From GCA-2725625 sp964574215 (GTDB lineage Bacteria > Pseudomonadota > Alphaproteobacteria > Rhodospirillales > UBA2165), in the NCBI GenBank assembly GCA_964574215.1, contig CAZNLR010000012.1:40204-104203 (forward strand): a DNA stretch of 64,000 bases, in the 5' to 3' direction. The position numbers were made by a program, and so were the translations under genes. The notes beneath the pieces were generated by a model, which did no database searches, was not told where the DNA came from, and saw only the letters and a program-made list of their open reading frames with translations. Shown piece after piece: positions 1 through 8,061 of this stretch; within the stretch, counting starts at the first letter, position 1; each line of letters opens with the position of its first letter.

Positions 1-190
1 TGGTTTGTATTTTTTCGCTAATGAAGTGACCGATGTCGTCGCTATCTTCAAGATAGCACTTGATCAACAAGTCGAACTGGCCCGAGATGGAATGGATTTC
101 CGAAACCTGCTCCACGTTCTCTATGGCCTGTTCCGCAACTTTGTAGACTTTCCCGAGATCGCACTTAACCTGAATAAAAATGGTCTGCAT
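1..190 (-). CDS. Stand-alone Lrp/AsnC ligand-binding (RAM) domain protein, 3' part cut by window edge
   Basis: The visible 63 residues begin MQTIFIQVKCDLGKVY and contain the motif HSISGQFDLLIK, typical of the RAM (regulation of amino acid metabolism) effector-binding domain of Lrp/AsnC regulators. No helix-turn-helix precedes it: the ATG is directly preceded by a strong purine-rich ribosome site (GGGAGGG), so this is the short stand-alone form, about 78 residues in relatives, common in Alphaproteobacteria. Such proteins form ring-like oligomers that bind amino acids; the target here is unknown. The gene continues past position 1. It diverges from the next gene. Confidence 0.85.
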   Translation of the reverse strand, partial: MQTIFIQVKCDLGKVYKVAEQAIENVEQVSEIHSISGQFDLLIKCYLEDSDDIGHFISEKIQT

Positions 191-312
191 TTAACCCTCC
201 CTGATTTGAGAGATATCATACACAAATTTTACCGGGGCTCCAGGGGAGACAACGTGAAGATAACCGGCGTTGCGACGCTTCCTCTATCAAAATCGGTCAA
301 TACGGATATAAG

Positions 313-999
313 ATGGTCCGCATGACATATTTTGAACGGCGGCAAGGGATATTTCCGGGGCACTGTTGTGCACTTTGGATAGCCACGGCGCTGATTTTGT
401 CGATATGTTGCGGCCCGTTTGCCGTTGCTCAATCCCGGAACGCCAGTGAAACGAAAAGGACAATTTTCGTCACCAGCAATGGCTGGCACACGGGGATCGT
501 TGTCGCCAAAGAGGATATTCCCACCGGCCGGCTTCCCGAAACGGCTGATTTTCTCAAGGCGCGGTTTTTTGAGTTCGGCTGGGGAGATGCGGCGTTTTAT
601 CGGGCCAAGGAGGCGACCCTGGGGTTGACGTTAAACGCCGCCTTCGTGCCGACGCCCGCTGTGATGCATGTGGCCGGTATGCGAGCCGATCCGGCGCGGA
701 CTTTCCCGGAAGCCGAAGTTCTTACCTTACCCGTCAATGATGATAGTTTCCGTCGTCTCATCGATTTCGTCGATGCCAGTTTCGAACGGTCCGGGGAGGT
801 TCGAGCGCTGACGACCGGGCCGGGGCTCTATCCGTTCAGCCGCTTCTATTGGGCCAAGGGAAGTTTTCATCTTTTCAACACATGTAACACCTGGACCGCC
901 CGCGCCCTTGATGCAGCCGGTTTCAATATCGACGCAGCGGGAACGGTGCGCGCCGAAGCTCTAATGCAACAGGTGCGCGATCTCGGAATTCATTTCTGA
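313..999 (+). CDS. DUF2459 / TIGR02117 family exported protein
   Basis: 228 residues. A hydrophobic N-terminal segment (about residues 20-40, ending FAVAQS) looks like a signal peptide or anchor. The body shows the family pattern: SNGWHTGIV, FEFGWGDAAFY, TPAVMHVAGM and near the C-terminus HLFNTCNTWTARAL. The conserved Cys/Asn cluster (NTCNTW) is the hallmark of TIGR02117 proteins, whose biochemical function is not established; some are linked to urease or polyhydroxybutyrate loci, but nothing of that kind is adjacent. A second ATG three codons downstream is an equally possible start. The gene is monocistronic, convergent with the sensor kinase that follows. Confidence 0.83.
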   Translation: MVRMTYFERRQGIFPGHCCALWIATALILSICCGPFAVAQSRNASETKRTIFVTSNGWHTGIVVAKEDIPTGRLPETADFLKARFFEFGWGDAAFYRAKEATLGLTLNAAFVPTPAVMHVAGMRADPARTFPEAEVLTLPVNDDSFRRLIDFVDASFERSGEVRALTTGPGLYPFSRFYWAKGSFHLFNTCNTWTARALDAAGFNIDAAGTVRAEALMQQVRDLGIHF

Positions 1000-1042
1000 A
1001 ATTTCACTTTTTTAAATAACCTGGAAGCGATCTCGGAGACTT

Positions 1043-2983
1043 TCATTTCGTGATCGGCAGGTCGACCCAAAATTCGCTGCCGTTACCTTCTTCCGATTGA
1101 AAACCAATCTTCCCGCCGATCGCCTCAACGATACGCTGAGTAATGGTAAGTCCGATTCCTGAACCTTCGATCTCGCCCGCCTCACGGCCAAGGCGATTGA
1201 ATGGGACGAAAATATTTTCTTGCTTTTCACGGGGAATGCCTTGACCGGTATCCTGAACGTATACGCGCAAGGTGTCTTCCGAAATTTGCTTGCCGCCGAC
1301 GAAAACCTGTCCGCCAGGGTTATTGTATTTTACTGCATTTGACAACAGGTTGAGAAGAACCTGGCGGAGGCGATTGGTGTCCGTATGGATTTGCGGCAGG
1401 GTTTCGGCGTCGTTGCCATTGATCAGAGTAACTTCTTTTTCCTCGGCCAGGACGGTTACGCCATCCAGGCATTCTTCGATAATAGGTCCGACGTTCGTGT
1501 CCTCCAAGGATACTTCAAGGTGGCCGACTTCGATCTTGCTGAGCTCCAGAACTTGGTTCATGAGGCTCAAAAGATGATTCCCACTTTTGACGACCAATCC
1601 CAGATATTCGCTTTGATTTTTACTGGGTGGCTCTGCCGGGTTATTTTGCATAAGTTGGGTAAAGCCGAGAATGGCGTTCATGGGCGTCCTAAGTTCGTGG
1701 CTCATACTGGCGAGAAATTCCGATTTCGCTTGGTTGGCTTTTTCCGCCGCTTCTTTTGCCAATCTGAGCCGCAGTTCCGATTCTTTTTCCGCCGACAGAT
1801 CACGGATGATGCCGGTAAAACCTATGCCATCGGACGTGCGTGTTTCGCTGAGTCCGAGCCACAAAGGAAAAATACTGCCGTTTTTTCGCCTACCCTCCAG
1901 TTCGCGGCCGATGCCGATGACCTTGGCATGCCCCGTTTCGAGATACCGATTAATATAATGGTCATGTTCGGACCGGTGCGGCTCTGGCATAAGGATTGAA
2001 ACATTGGCGTTTATAACCTCATCGACGCCATAGCCGAATATGGCCGATGCCGAGGTATTAAAAGATTTTATCATTCCATGGCTATCGACGGTGACAATCG
2101 CATCGACGGCGTTTTCGACCACCGTGGTCAAATGCTCTTCGCGATCCCGGAGTTCGGTTTCCGCATTTTCGCGCAGGACTGAGTAGTCGTGGACGGCATC
2201 CAAAAAAGCGTTTCCTGTTCGCGCCAGCATACCAAGTTCGGTCTTGTCCGGCAGTTGCTCCGTCGGCAACCGTGCCGAACCCGGATCGCGTGGATTTATG
2301 TTTTCGAACGCGTCGACTAGGGAACTCAGAGGCCGGATCAGCCGCCAGTAGGCAAACCATATGGTGAGCAGGGTCAGGACGAGCAAAGCGATGACAAGGC
2401 CGATACCGGATATTTTGGAAAAAAAGGTGATATTGCTGACCGATTCTCTTACCTCTTCGGCGTTCGCCCGGTGAAGTTCCGTGAGGTGTTGATCCAGGAC
2501 ACCGAGCGCTTCTACGGCAGGACCATCGTTTACTTTAACAGCTTTGTCGATATCAGCCGGCAATCGCCCCGCCTCGGCCATGGATTCTGCGCGAGCGATC
2601 ATTTTCTTGTACTCGTTCACGGTGGCGAGAAGGGCGGAGAGGGCTTTTTTTTCTTCCCGGTCAAGGCCCCGAGTGTCATAGGCGGTTAAAGCGATGGAAA
2701 GTTGCAGCAGTTTTTTATGAACGATCACGATTTTTGATCGATCCGGACGTAGGATGAAATTTTTAAAATGATGAATGATTCCGTCGTAGCCGAGTAGGCC
2801 GCGCACCTGACTGAGAAGGAGCGCTTTTTGCGCGGCTATTTTCTCAAATTGCGCCCAAGTCACGCCGACCTTTTCAGCATTCCGCACCGATACGGTAGAC
2901 AAGGCGGCAGTAAGCGCAACGGCCAACAAAAGCACCAAAGCGACAATCCAGCCAAAAGTCGTTATCCGGAGAGTAGGCGCCAT
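1043..2983 (-). CDS. Membrane sensor histidine kinase with FixL-type (probable heme) PAS domain
   Basis: 646 residues. Order: TM1 about 10-30, a helical periplasmic region 31-190, TM2 about 193-213, HAMP-like linker 214-270, PAS 285-395, HisKA with phosphoacceptor H429 in MSHELRTPMN, HATPase with N box (NLLSNAVKYN, 545-554), DTGQGI and GSGIGL. The PAS segment EHDHYINRY...VIGIGR keeps residues aligned by eye with the FixL heme pocket: H340 (proximal His200 in Bradyrhizobium FixL), R346 (Arg206) and R360 (Arg220, the O2-contacting Arg). Oxygen sensing is therefore a reasonable inference, though unproven. It starts 2 bases after the stop of the exported repeat protein encoded upstream, implying co-transcription. 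No response regulator is adjacent, so the partner is unknown. Confidence 0.92.
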   Translation of the reverse strand: MAPTLRITTFGWIVALVLLLAVALTAALSTVSVRNAEKVGVTWAQFEKIAAQKALLLSQVRGLLGYDGIIHHFKNFILRPDRSKIVIVHKKLLQLSIALTAYDTRGLDREEKKALSALLATVNEYKKMIARAESMAEAGRLPADIDKAVKVNDGPAVEALGVLDQHLTELHRANAEEVRESVSNITFFSKISGIGLVIALLVLTLLTIWFAYWRLIRPLSSLVDAFENINPRDPGSARLPTEQLPDKTELGMLARTGNAFLDAVHDYSVLRENAETELRDREEHLTTVVENAVDAIVTVDSHGMIKSFNTSASAIFGYGVDEVINANVSILMPEPHRSEHDHYINRYLETGHAKVIGIGRELEGRRKNGSIFPLWLGLSETRTSDGIGFTGIIRDLSAEKESELRLRLAKEAAEKANQAKSEFLASMSHELRTPMNAILGFTQLMQNNPAEPPSKNQSEYLGLVVKSGNHLLSLMNQVLELSKIEVGHLEVSLEDTNVGPIIEECLDGVTVLAEEKEVTLINGNDAETLPQIHTDTNRLRQVLLNLLSNAVKYNNPGGQVFVGGKQISEDTLRVYVQDTGQGIPREKQENIFVPFNRLGREAGEIEGSGIGLTITQRIVEAIGGKIGFQSEEGNGSEFWVDLPITK

Positions 2984-2985
2984 CG

Positions 2986-3654
2986 CTACTGCTCTTTCTT
3001 ACCCGACGTCGGGGTTGGCTTTTGGTACTTGTCGATCAGCTCGAGACGGCGGCCAAGTAAATCGACCAATCCGAACACATCGCTCGGCACTTTGCCGGAA
3101 ATTTGCTTGTCCCGGTAAAATTGGCTCACGGGTAGACCGCCATCCGTGAGGTCGACATACTTTTCAACTAAGGCATTCAAGATTTGAGTGGAAAGCAAAA
3201 ATACCTGACTGGGTGTAATTTCACCTCCCACGGTTTTACCTTCCAACACTTGATAATCCTCGATCCAGCTGGGTGTCGGAGGAGGGGGGCTTAAACCATA
3301 CAATTTGATAAGGCGCGCCTGAATTGCTCTTGCCCGCACGAACACGTTGGCTGGTTTTTTATCTTTGAAGGTTACGGGACGCACAGCGTTGATATTATTT
3401 AGGAGGTCGTCTTGCGGTGTAGACTGTCGCTGGATTTCATAAAAAACCGAATTGATATTGAGCCAAAGCCCGTAAACATGACTGGGCGTTAATCCCAATT
3501 CGAGTGCCTGTCCCGGTCCGGTCGAGCATAGCGTTAAGAAAACCGCCAGGCCAATCGGCTTTAGGCGCCGAATAACACGGAATATTCCTTGATAAAGCAA
3601 ACCGGTTAATTCTAGTAGGTTCATTGTAAAACAGCGCGGAAGTATTGCCCCCAC
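2986..3654 (-). CDS. Exported helical-repeat protein of unknown function, co-transcribed with the FixL-like kinase
   Basis: 222 residues from the first ATG, or 212 from a second ATG at 3624. I do not recognise a named family. A hydrophobic segment around residues 32-50 followed by GQALELG looks like a signal peptide. The mature part holds four similar units of the form PSxVFxLxxxIxxxLxxL, at about residues 56-74, 100-118, 147-165 and 189-207, separated by linkers, one of them proline-rich (LSPPPPTPSW). The stop lies 2 bases before the kinase ATG. The tight coupling suggests a periplasmic accessory or ligand-sensing partner of the kinase; that is inference. Confidence 0.72.
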   Translation of the reverse strand: MGAILPRCFTMNLLELTGLLYQGIFRVIRRLKPIGLAVFLTLCSTGPGQALELGLTPSHVYGLWLNINSVFYEIQRQSTPQDDLLNNINAVRPVTFKDKKPANVFVRARAIQARLIKLYGLSPPPPTPSWIEDYQVLEGKTVGGEITPSQVFLLSTQILNALVEKYVDLTDGGLPVSQFYRDKQISGKVPSDVFGLVDLLGRRLELIDKYQKPTPTSGKKEQ

Positions 3655-3730
3655 TAGAATACGTGAATATTCCGGCCAACTATTATTAGATGGGGTAAAT
3701 ACTTATGGGGCGAAGCTGTAGGGTTATCGC

Positions 3731-5083
3731 CTACTTTACCGGTCGGGCGAGAAAGGCGCCCATTCCGACGATGGGCGAATCATCGTGGATTTTGTTTTCT
3801 TTGCGTGAGGAAGGCGTTTTAGCCGGAGTTTTTTCGGCCGGCTTTTGGGAAGCGCTCCGCTTGGCCGCTGTTTTTTTGCGGGATTTCCGCTTGGTTTTAT
3901 TTTCTTCCGGTGCGGCGTCATCATTCGCGACGGCAAACCCTTCCACTTCGATGATCGGAATTTTCTTTTTTGTCAGACTTTCAATGGCATCGATGTATTT
4001 CTGGTCGTCTCGCCAGGCGATGGTAAAAGCGTGGCCTTCCTTGCCGGCGCGCCCGGTACGGCCGATGCGGTGGACATAGTCGTCCGGATGCATGGGAACA
4101 TCGAAATTGAAGACATGGCTCAGGTCGTTGATGTCGAGTCCACGGGCCGCCACATCGCTGCACACCAGAATCTCGACGTCGCCCGCCTTGAAACGTTCCA
4201 TCATGGCCATGCGGGCCGATTGCACCATATCACCGTGCAGAGTGCCCGAATTTAAACCATGTTTTTGACAGGATTTGTGAACGACGTCCACATCCCGCTT
4301 GCGATTGCAGAACACCAGTGCGTTTTTGACTTTTTCCTGGCGGATCAATCGCCGAAGGGCGTCCCGCTTTTTCTTTTGCAGCCCGCTGAGGTCCCGCTTG
4401 GAACGATGATCAATCATCAACAGGCCCTGAATGATGTTTTCGCCGGTGGTGGCAGGCGGCGCCACGGATATTTCCTTGGGATTCATCAAAAAGGCGTCGG
4501 CGAGACGCTTGATTTCCGGCGGCATGGTGGCTGAAAAGAAAAGCGTCTGGCGGATTTTCGGCAGCAGACTGACGATTTTTTCCACGTCCGGAATGAAGCC
4601 CATATCGAGCATCCGGTCGGCTTCGTCGATCACCAGCACCTTGACATCGCTCAGCAGCAATCCCCCCCGGTCGAACAAGTCCAGGAGGCGGCCCGGCGTG
4701 GCGATTAAAACGTCAACGCCACGGTCCAGAAGCTTGGTTTGGTCGGCCATGGATGAGCCGCCGATTATCAGCGCCTTGGTCAGTTTGTTGTACTTGCCAT
4801 AGGTATCGAAATTCTCGGCGACCTGGGCGGCCAGTTCGCGCGTCGGTTCCAAGATCAGGGTCCGGGGCATGCGCGCCCGCGCCCGTCCCGCCGCCAATAT
4901 GTCGATCATGGGCAGGGTGAAGGAGGCGGTTTTGCCGGTGCCGGTCTGGGCGCAACCGAGAATGTCACGGCCCATTAGAACCGTGGGAATGGCTTTTTCC
5001 TGGATCGGGGTGGGTTCCGTATATCCGGCGTCGCTAACAGCCTTCAGAACCTCCTCGCTTAATCCGAGGTCGGTGAAACTCAT
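3731..5083 (-). CDS. rhlE: DEAD-box ATP-dependent RNA helicase, RhlE-like
   Basis: 450 residues. All superfamily-2 motifs are visible: Q motif (TEPTPIQEKAIP), Walker A AQTGTGKT at 45-52, PTREL, TPGR, DEAD box, SAT, and in the second RecA domain ARGLDI and HRIGRTGR. A lysine/alanine-rich basic tail follows (about residues 395-445), typical of RhlE-type helicases and likely used for RNA binding. It would unwind short RNA duplexes during ribosome assembly or mRNA decay. It stands alone, transcribed away from the isochorismatase-family gene. The subfamily assignment (RhlE rather than another DEAD group) is from general layout only. Confidence 0.95.
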   Translation of the reverse strand: MSFTDLGLSEEVLKAVSDAGYTEPTPIQEKAIPTVLMGRDILGCAQTGTGKTASFTLPMIDILAAGRARARMPRTLILEPTRELAAQVAENFDTYGKYNKLTKALIIGGSSMADQTKLLDRGVDVLIATPGRLLDLFDRGGLLLSDVKVLVIDEADRMLDMGFIPDVEKIVSLLPKIRQTLFFSATMPPEIKRLADAFLMNPKEISVAPPATTGENIIQGLLMIDHRSKRDLSGLQKKKRDALRRLIRQEKVKNALVFCNRKRDVDVVHKSCQKHGLNSGTLHGDMVQSARMAMMERFKAGDVEILVCSDVAARGLDINDLSHVFNFDVPMHPDDYVHRIGRTGRAGKEGHAFTIAWRDDQKYIDAIESLTKKKIPIIEVEGFAVANDDAAPEENKTKRKSRKKTAAKRSASQKPAEKTPAKTPSSRKENKIHDDSPIVGMGAFLARPVK

Positions 5084-5281
5084 ATAATGCTATCCAAGCT
5101 GAGTTTATTCAGGGGAAAATGTCTCATAATCATACAATATGTGGCGCGAAATAGGCGAAATTAAGGCGCTTGTCAAACAGGGACTTGCTCGTGCCCTCCT
5201 TGGGGACTTACCTGCTTGGCGAAGCGTCCTGCATTCTGTAGTTTCTAAATAGGGACGAAATTGAGAATTTTAAGGTGAAAA
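5084..5281. other. Intergenic region between divergent helicase and hydrolase genes
   Basis: 198 bases that should hold the promoters of both divergent genes. The only clear signal is the ribosome site AAGGTG before the ATG at 5282. No convincing minus-35/minus-10 pair, hairpin or RNA gene could be picked out. Confidence 0.4.
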
Positions 5282-5822
5282 ATGCTTTTGCGATCAGACG
5301 ATTCGTGCCTGCTTATGGTCGATATGCAGGAAAAATTACTGCCGGTTACCGATGGCCCCCAAGGTTGAAGACAATTGCACCATCCTGATGAAGGCCGCCG
5401 CCAGGATGTCCGTGCCGGTGTTGATCAGCGAACAGTATCCCAAGGGGCTAGGCCATACGCTACCCGATTTGATCAGTATTACCGGGCAGAACGAGGCTAT
5501 CGAAAAGTTGTCCTTTTCCTGCATGGGCGAGGAAACCTATGCCCAGCGTTTCGATGAACTGGGGCGGAGCCAGGCGGTGATTGCGGGCATCGAAACCCAT
5601 GTCTGCGTGTTGCAGACGGCGTTTGATTTAATCGAAAAAGGGCATGACACATACGTAGTGGCCGATGCGGTGACGTCGCGGGCGCCGGTGAACCGCCAGA
5701 CCGCCCTCGACCGGATGAAAGAAGCAGGCGCCACCATCGTAACTACCGAAATGGTGGTTTTCGAATGGCTCCGCGTTGCCGGGACAGCGGAATTCAAGGA
5801 ACTGAGCGCGCTGGTGCGGTAG
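5282..5822 (+). CDS. Isochorismatase-family cysteine hydrolase, interrupted by a +1 frameshift
   Basis: Reading from the ATG at 5282 (ribosome site AAGGTG) gives MLLRSDDSCLLMVDMQEKLL, the N-terminus of this family with the catalytic Asp in VDMQ, but the frame ends at a TGA about 28 codons in. The rest continues in another frame from about 5352 as KVEDNC...SEQYPKGLGHT...GIETHVCVLQ...VVADAVTSR, with the catalytic Cys in THVCV. The break lies in a run of five C at 5356-5360; four C would restore one continuous frame of about 179 residues. So the gene is either a recent pseudogene or carries a sequencing error. Family members hydrolyse amide or ether-like bonds in small metabolites; the substrate here is unknown. 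It is convergent with the ligase gene, 2 bases apart. Confidence 0.85.
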
Positions 5823-5824
5823 GT

Positions 5825-7342
5825 TTAAACCAGTCCCAGTTTTTCCGCTAAGCCGATGCGTTGAAGTTTGCCGGTCGCGCCCTTGGGGATATCGTCCATG
5901 AACAGTATGGTGCGCGGCACTTTGAAATCGGCCAGGCGTCCCGCGGCGAATTCCCGGAGGTCTTTTTCCTCTGCGGCCGCGCCTTCCTTTAGGACGACAA
6001 CAGCGGCAACTTCTTCCCCCAGTTTATCGTGGGGTAAGGCGAAGGTGACCACTTGCTGAACCGCTTCGTGATCCATCAGTACTTCATCGACTTCCCGGGG
6101 AGAAATTTTTTCGCCGCCGCGGTTGATGATCTCCTTAAGCCGTCCGGTTAAACTGATGTAGCCGCCTTCATCAATCACGCCTTGGTCGCCGGTGCGGAAC
6201 CAATCGCCGGAAAAAGCCTCTTTGTTGGCTTCCGGATTGGCCTCGTAGCCGGCAAAGACATTGGGACCTTTGATCACGATTTCACCCACGCCTCCGGATT
6301 TCAGTAATTTACCGTCATTGTCCATGATGGCGACTTCGGGTCCGGCCGCCAGGCCCACGCTGCCGGGTTTGCGGGGGGCGTCGGGCAGGGGGTTGCTGGC
6401 CATCTGGTGGGCGGCTTCGGTCATGCCATAGGCTTCGATAACCGGGCAGCCGAAGGTTTCCTCCAGTTCCGCCATGACTTGCGGCGGTAAAGACGCCGAC
6501 GAGGACCGAATGAGCCTTAATTTGGAATTTTCGATAATTACCGCATTGCGGCCGGCGCGGGTCAAAATGGCCTGATGCATGGTTGGTACGGCCGTGTACC
6601 AGGTGGGACCGGCCTCTTCGATCCAGGAGAAGAATTTCAATGCGTTGAAGCCGGGCGTACAGAAAATCGATGCACCGGCCCGGATCGACGACAGCACGGC
6701 GGCGATCAGCCCATGGATATGAAAAAGCGGCATAATATTGAGACAGTGGTCTGCCGGCAGCAGGTTCAGGGTATTTTTGATGTGTTCGGCGGAGGCGCAG
6801 ATATTGGCCTGTGACAATGGTACGATCTTGGGCCGCGACGTTGTGCCGGAGGTGTGCAATACCAAGCCACCGTCCTGCGCCTCGGCGAAGCCTCCGCCAA
6901 CGGCGGTGTCCTTGGCGGTCTTGCCGCAAAACCGAAACGTTCCCGCGGGTTCATCGTCGGACCAATCGATTTCCAATACGGGAATTTGTTGCCGTTTCGC
7001 GACGGCCAAAGCCGGCGACTCGCTGCCTTTTTCCACCACCAGGGTCTTGGCGTTCAAATCCGATAAATAGAAATCATATTCGTCCTCCCGGTAACCCGGA
7101 TTCAACGGTGCCGTTGTGGCGCCGGCGGCAATGGCCAAAAAAGCGGTGGCCATTTCCGGACCGTTGGGAAGGACGATGGCGACTCGGTCATTGCGGCCGA
7201 TCCCCCGGGCATTCATGCCGTATACCGTTTGTTCAACCTGATCCGCCAGAGCCCGATAGGACAATGCTCGCCTGCCCGGCGCCGCGACGGCGACTGCGTC
7301 GGCTTCTCCTGTTGCTATAATGTCGCGAATGGTGTTTGCCAT
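5825..7342 (-). CDS. AMP-forming acyl-CoA ligase, Pcs60/AAE3-like (possible oxalate-CoA ligase)
   Basis: 505 residues of the ANL superfamily. Visible are the ATP-binding motif HTSGTTSRPKIVPLSQ, the adenylate motif EAYGMTEAAHQM, the hinge GDWFRTGDQG and the C-terminal lysine region PKGATGKLQR. Several stretches match from memory the peroxisomal oxalyl-CoA synthetases AAE3/Pcs60 unusually closely: TWYTAVPTMHQ, SSSASLPPQVM, ASNPLP. An oxalate- or other small dicarboxylate-CoA ligase role is therefore plausible but unproven, because specificity in this superfamily is poorly predicted. No oxalyl-CoA decarboxylase or formyl-CoA transferase lies nearby. ATG start is preceded by GGGGA. Confidence 0.9.
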   Translation of the reverse strand: MANTIRDIIATGEADAVAVAAPGRRALSYRALADQVEQTVYGMNARGIGRNDRVAIVLPNGPEMATAFLAIAAGATTAPLNPGYREDEYDFYLSDLNAKTLVVEKGSESPALAVAKRQQIPVLEIDWSDDEPAGTFRFCGKTAKDTAVGGGFAEAQDGGLVLHTSGTTSRPKIVPLSQANICASAEHIKNTLNLLPADHCLNIMPLFHIHGLIAAVLSSIRAGASIFCTPGFNALKFFSWIEEAGPTWYTAVPTMHQAILTRAGRNAVIIENSKLRLIRSSSASLPPQVMAELEETFGCPVIEAYGMTEAAHQMASNPLPDAPRKPGSVGLAAGPEVAIMDNDGKLLKSGGVGEIVIKGPNVFAGYEANPEANKEAFSGDWFRTGDQGVIDEGGYISLTGRLKEIINRGGEKISPREVDEVLMDHEAVQQVVTFALPHDKLGEEVAAVVVLKEGAAAEEKDLREFAAGRLADFKVPRTILFMDDIPKGATGKLQRIGLAEKLGLV

Positions 7343-7424
7343 TGGATTCCCCTGGAATGTCAGGCCCTCTATTATTCAATATCTCTTTTACGAACCGAAG
7401 CCTTTATCCAAAAAACACGGCAAC

Positions 7425-7453
7425 TTGACAAGGTTTACAATATATAGTGTAAT
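7425..7453 (+). promoter_or_regulatory. Sigma-70-type promoter upstream of the small exported protein
   Basis: TTGACA at 7425-7430 and TGTAAT at 7448-7453 are separated by exactly 17 bases. The set lies 67 bases before the ATG at 7521, in AT-rich sequence. This is one of the best canonical promoter matches in the window. Confidence 0.55.
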
Positions 7454-7520
7454 TATTCTAATAAAACACAATATTTTGTAATCCCGAGTGTGCCAGGGAG
7501 AATGCCCATAGGGGGGCAGG

Positions 7521-7895
7521 ATGTCTGATTTCTCTGGCGCCGATCTAGGTTCGCGCACCACTTTTGGCGGTCTGAAATGGGCCTCCCGTATTGTCGGGGC
7601 GGTTTTATTCGTATCCTTGGCCGTGCTTATTCTTCAGGGCAGCGCCCTGGCTCAGATCAATTCTCCCTGCGGCATGCGTAGCGAAATTATCGATACGCTG
7701 AACAATCGTTACGCCGAAAAGCCGGTGGCGACAGGCTTGACCCAAGGTGGCGGTGTGATTGAAGTATTTGCCTCGGGCAGCGGCTCTTGGACGATGATTA
7801 TTACCTTGCCGACCGGGCGCGCTTGTTTCATGGCGGCGGGTGAAAATTGGGAGAGCCTGTCCCAATTGGCGGGCGGAACACAGATAAGCCATTAG
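7521..7895 (+). CDS. Small exported protein of unknown function, conserved in Rhodospirillales-type bacteria
   Basis: 124 residues. A basic, hydrophobic N-terminal region (about residues 20-43, ending GSALAQ) is a signal peptide with an Ala-x-Ala type cleavage site. The mature part is about 80 residues, with the segments RSEIIDTLNNRYAEKPVATG, GGGVIEVFASGSG and TGRACFMAAGENWE and two cysteines that could form a disulphide. I recall similar short exported proteins in other Alphaproteobacteria but know no function. The start is supported by a very strong ribosome site (AGGGGGGC) and a canonical promoter at 7425-7453. It is monocistronic. Confidence 0.8.
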   Translation: MSDFSGADLGSRTTFGGLKWASRIVGAVLFVSLAVLILQGSALAQINSPCGMRSEIIDTLNNRYAEKPVATGLTQGGGVIEVFASGSGSWTMIITLPTGRACFMAAGENWESLSQLAGGTQISH

Positions 7896-8061
7896 GTGCC
7901 GCCCAAAAAATGCCCTAAAACATTCCCCAAAACTTTCTTTGAGGCTTCGGAATCAAGCGTGATAATGATGTCCGCGCCGGTGGAGCCGGTCTCTATCTCC
8001 CTTGCCTGAATCGTAGAAATTGCTATGGTTTTGGCGCAGGCATAGGAAATCCGGCGTCAAA

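Noticed and set aside
7896..8061. Possible riboswitch or small gene before mlaA
   Set aside because: No conserved structure or credible frame; the TTG at 8020 only extends mlaA without an added signal.
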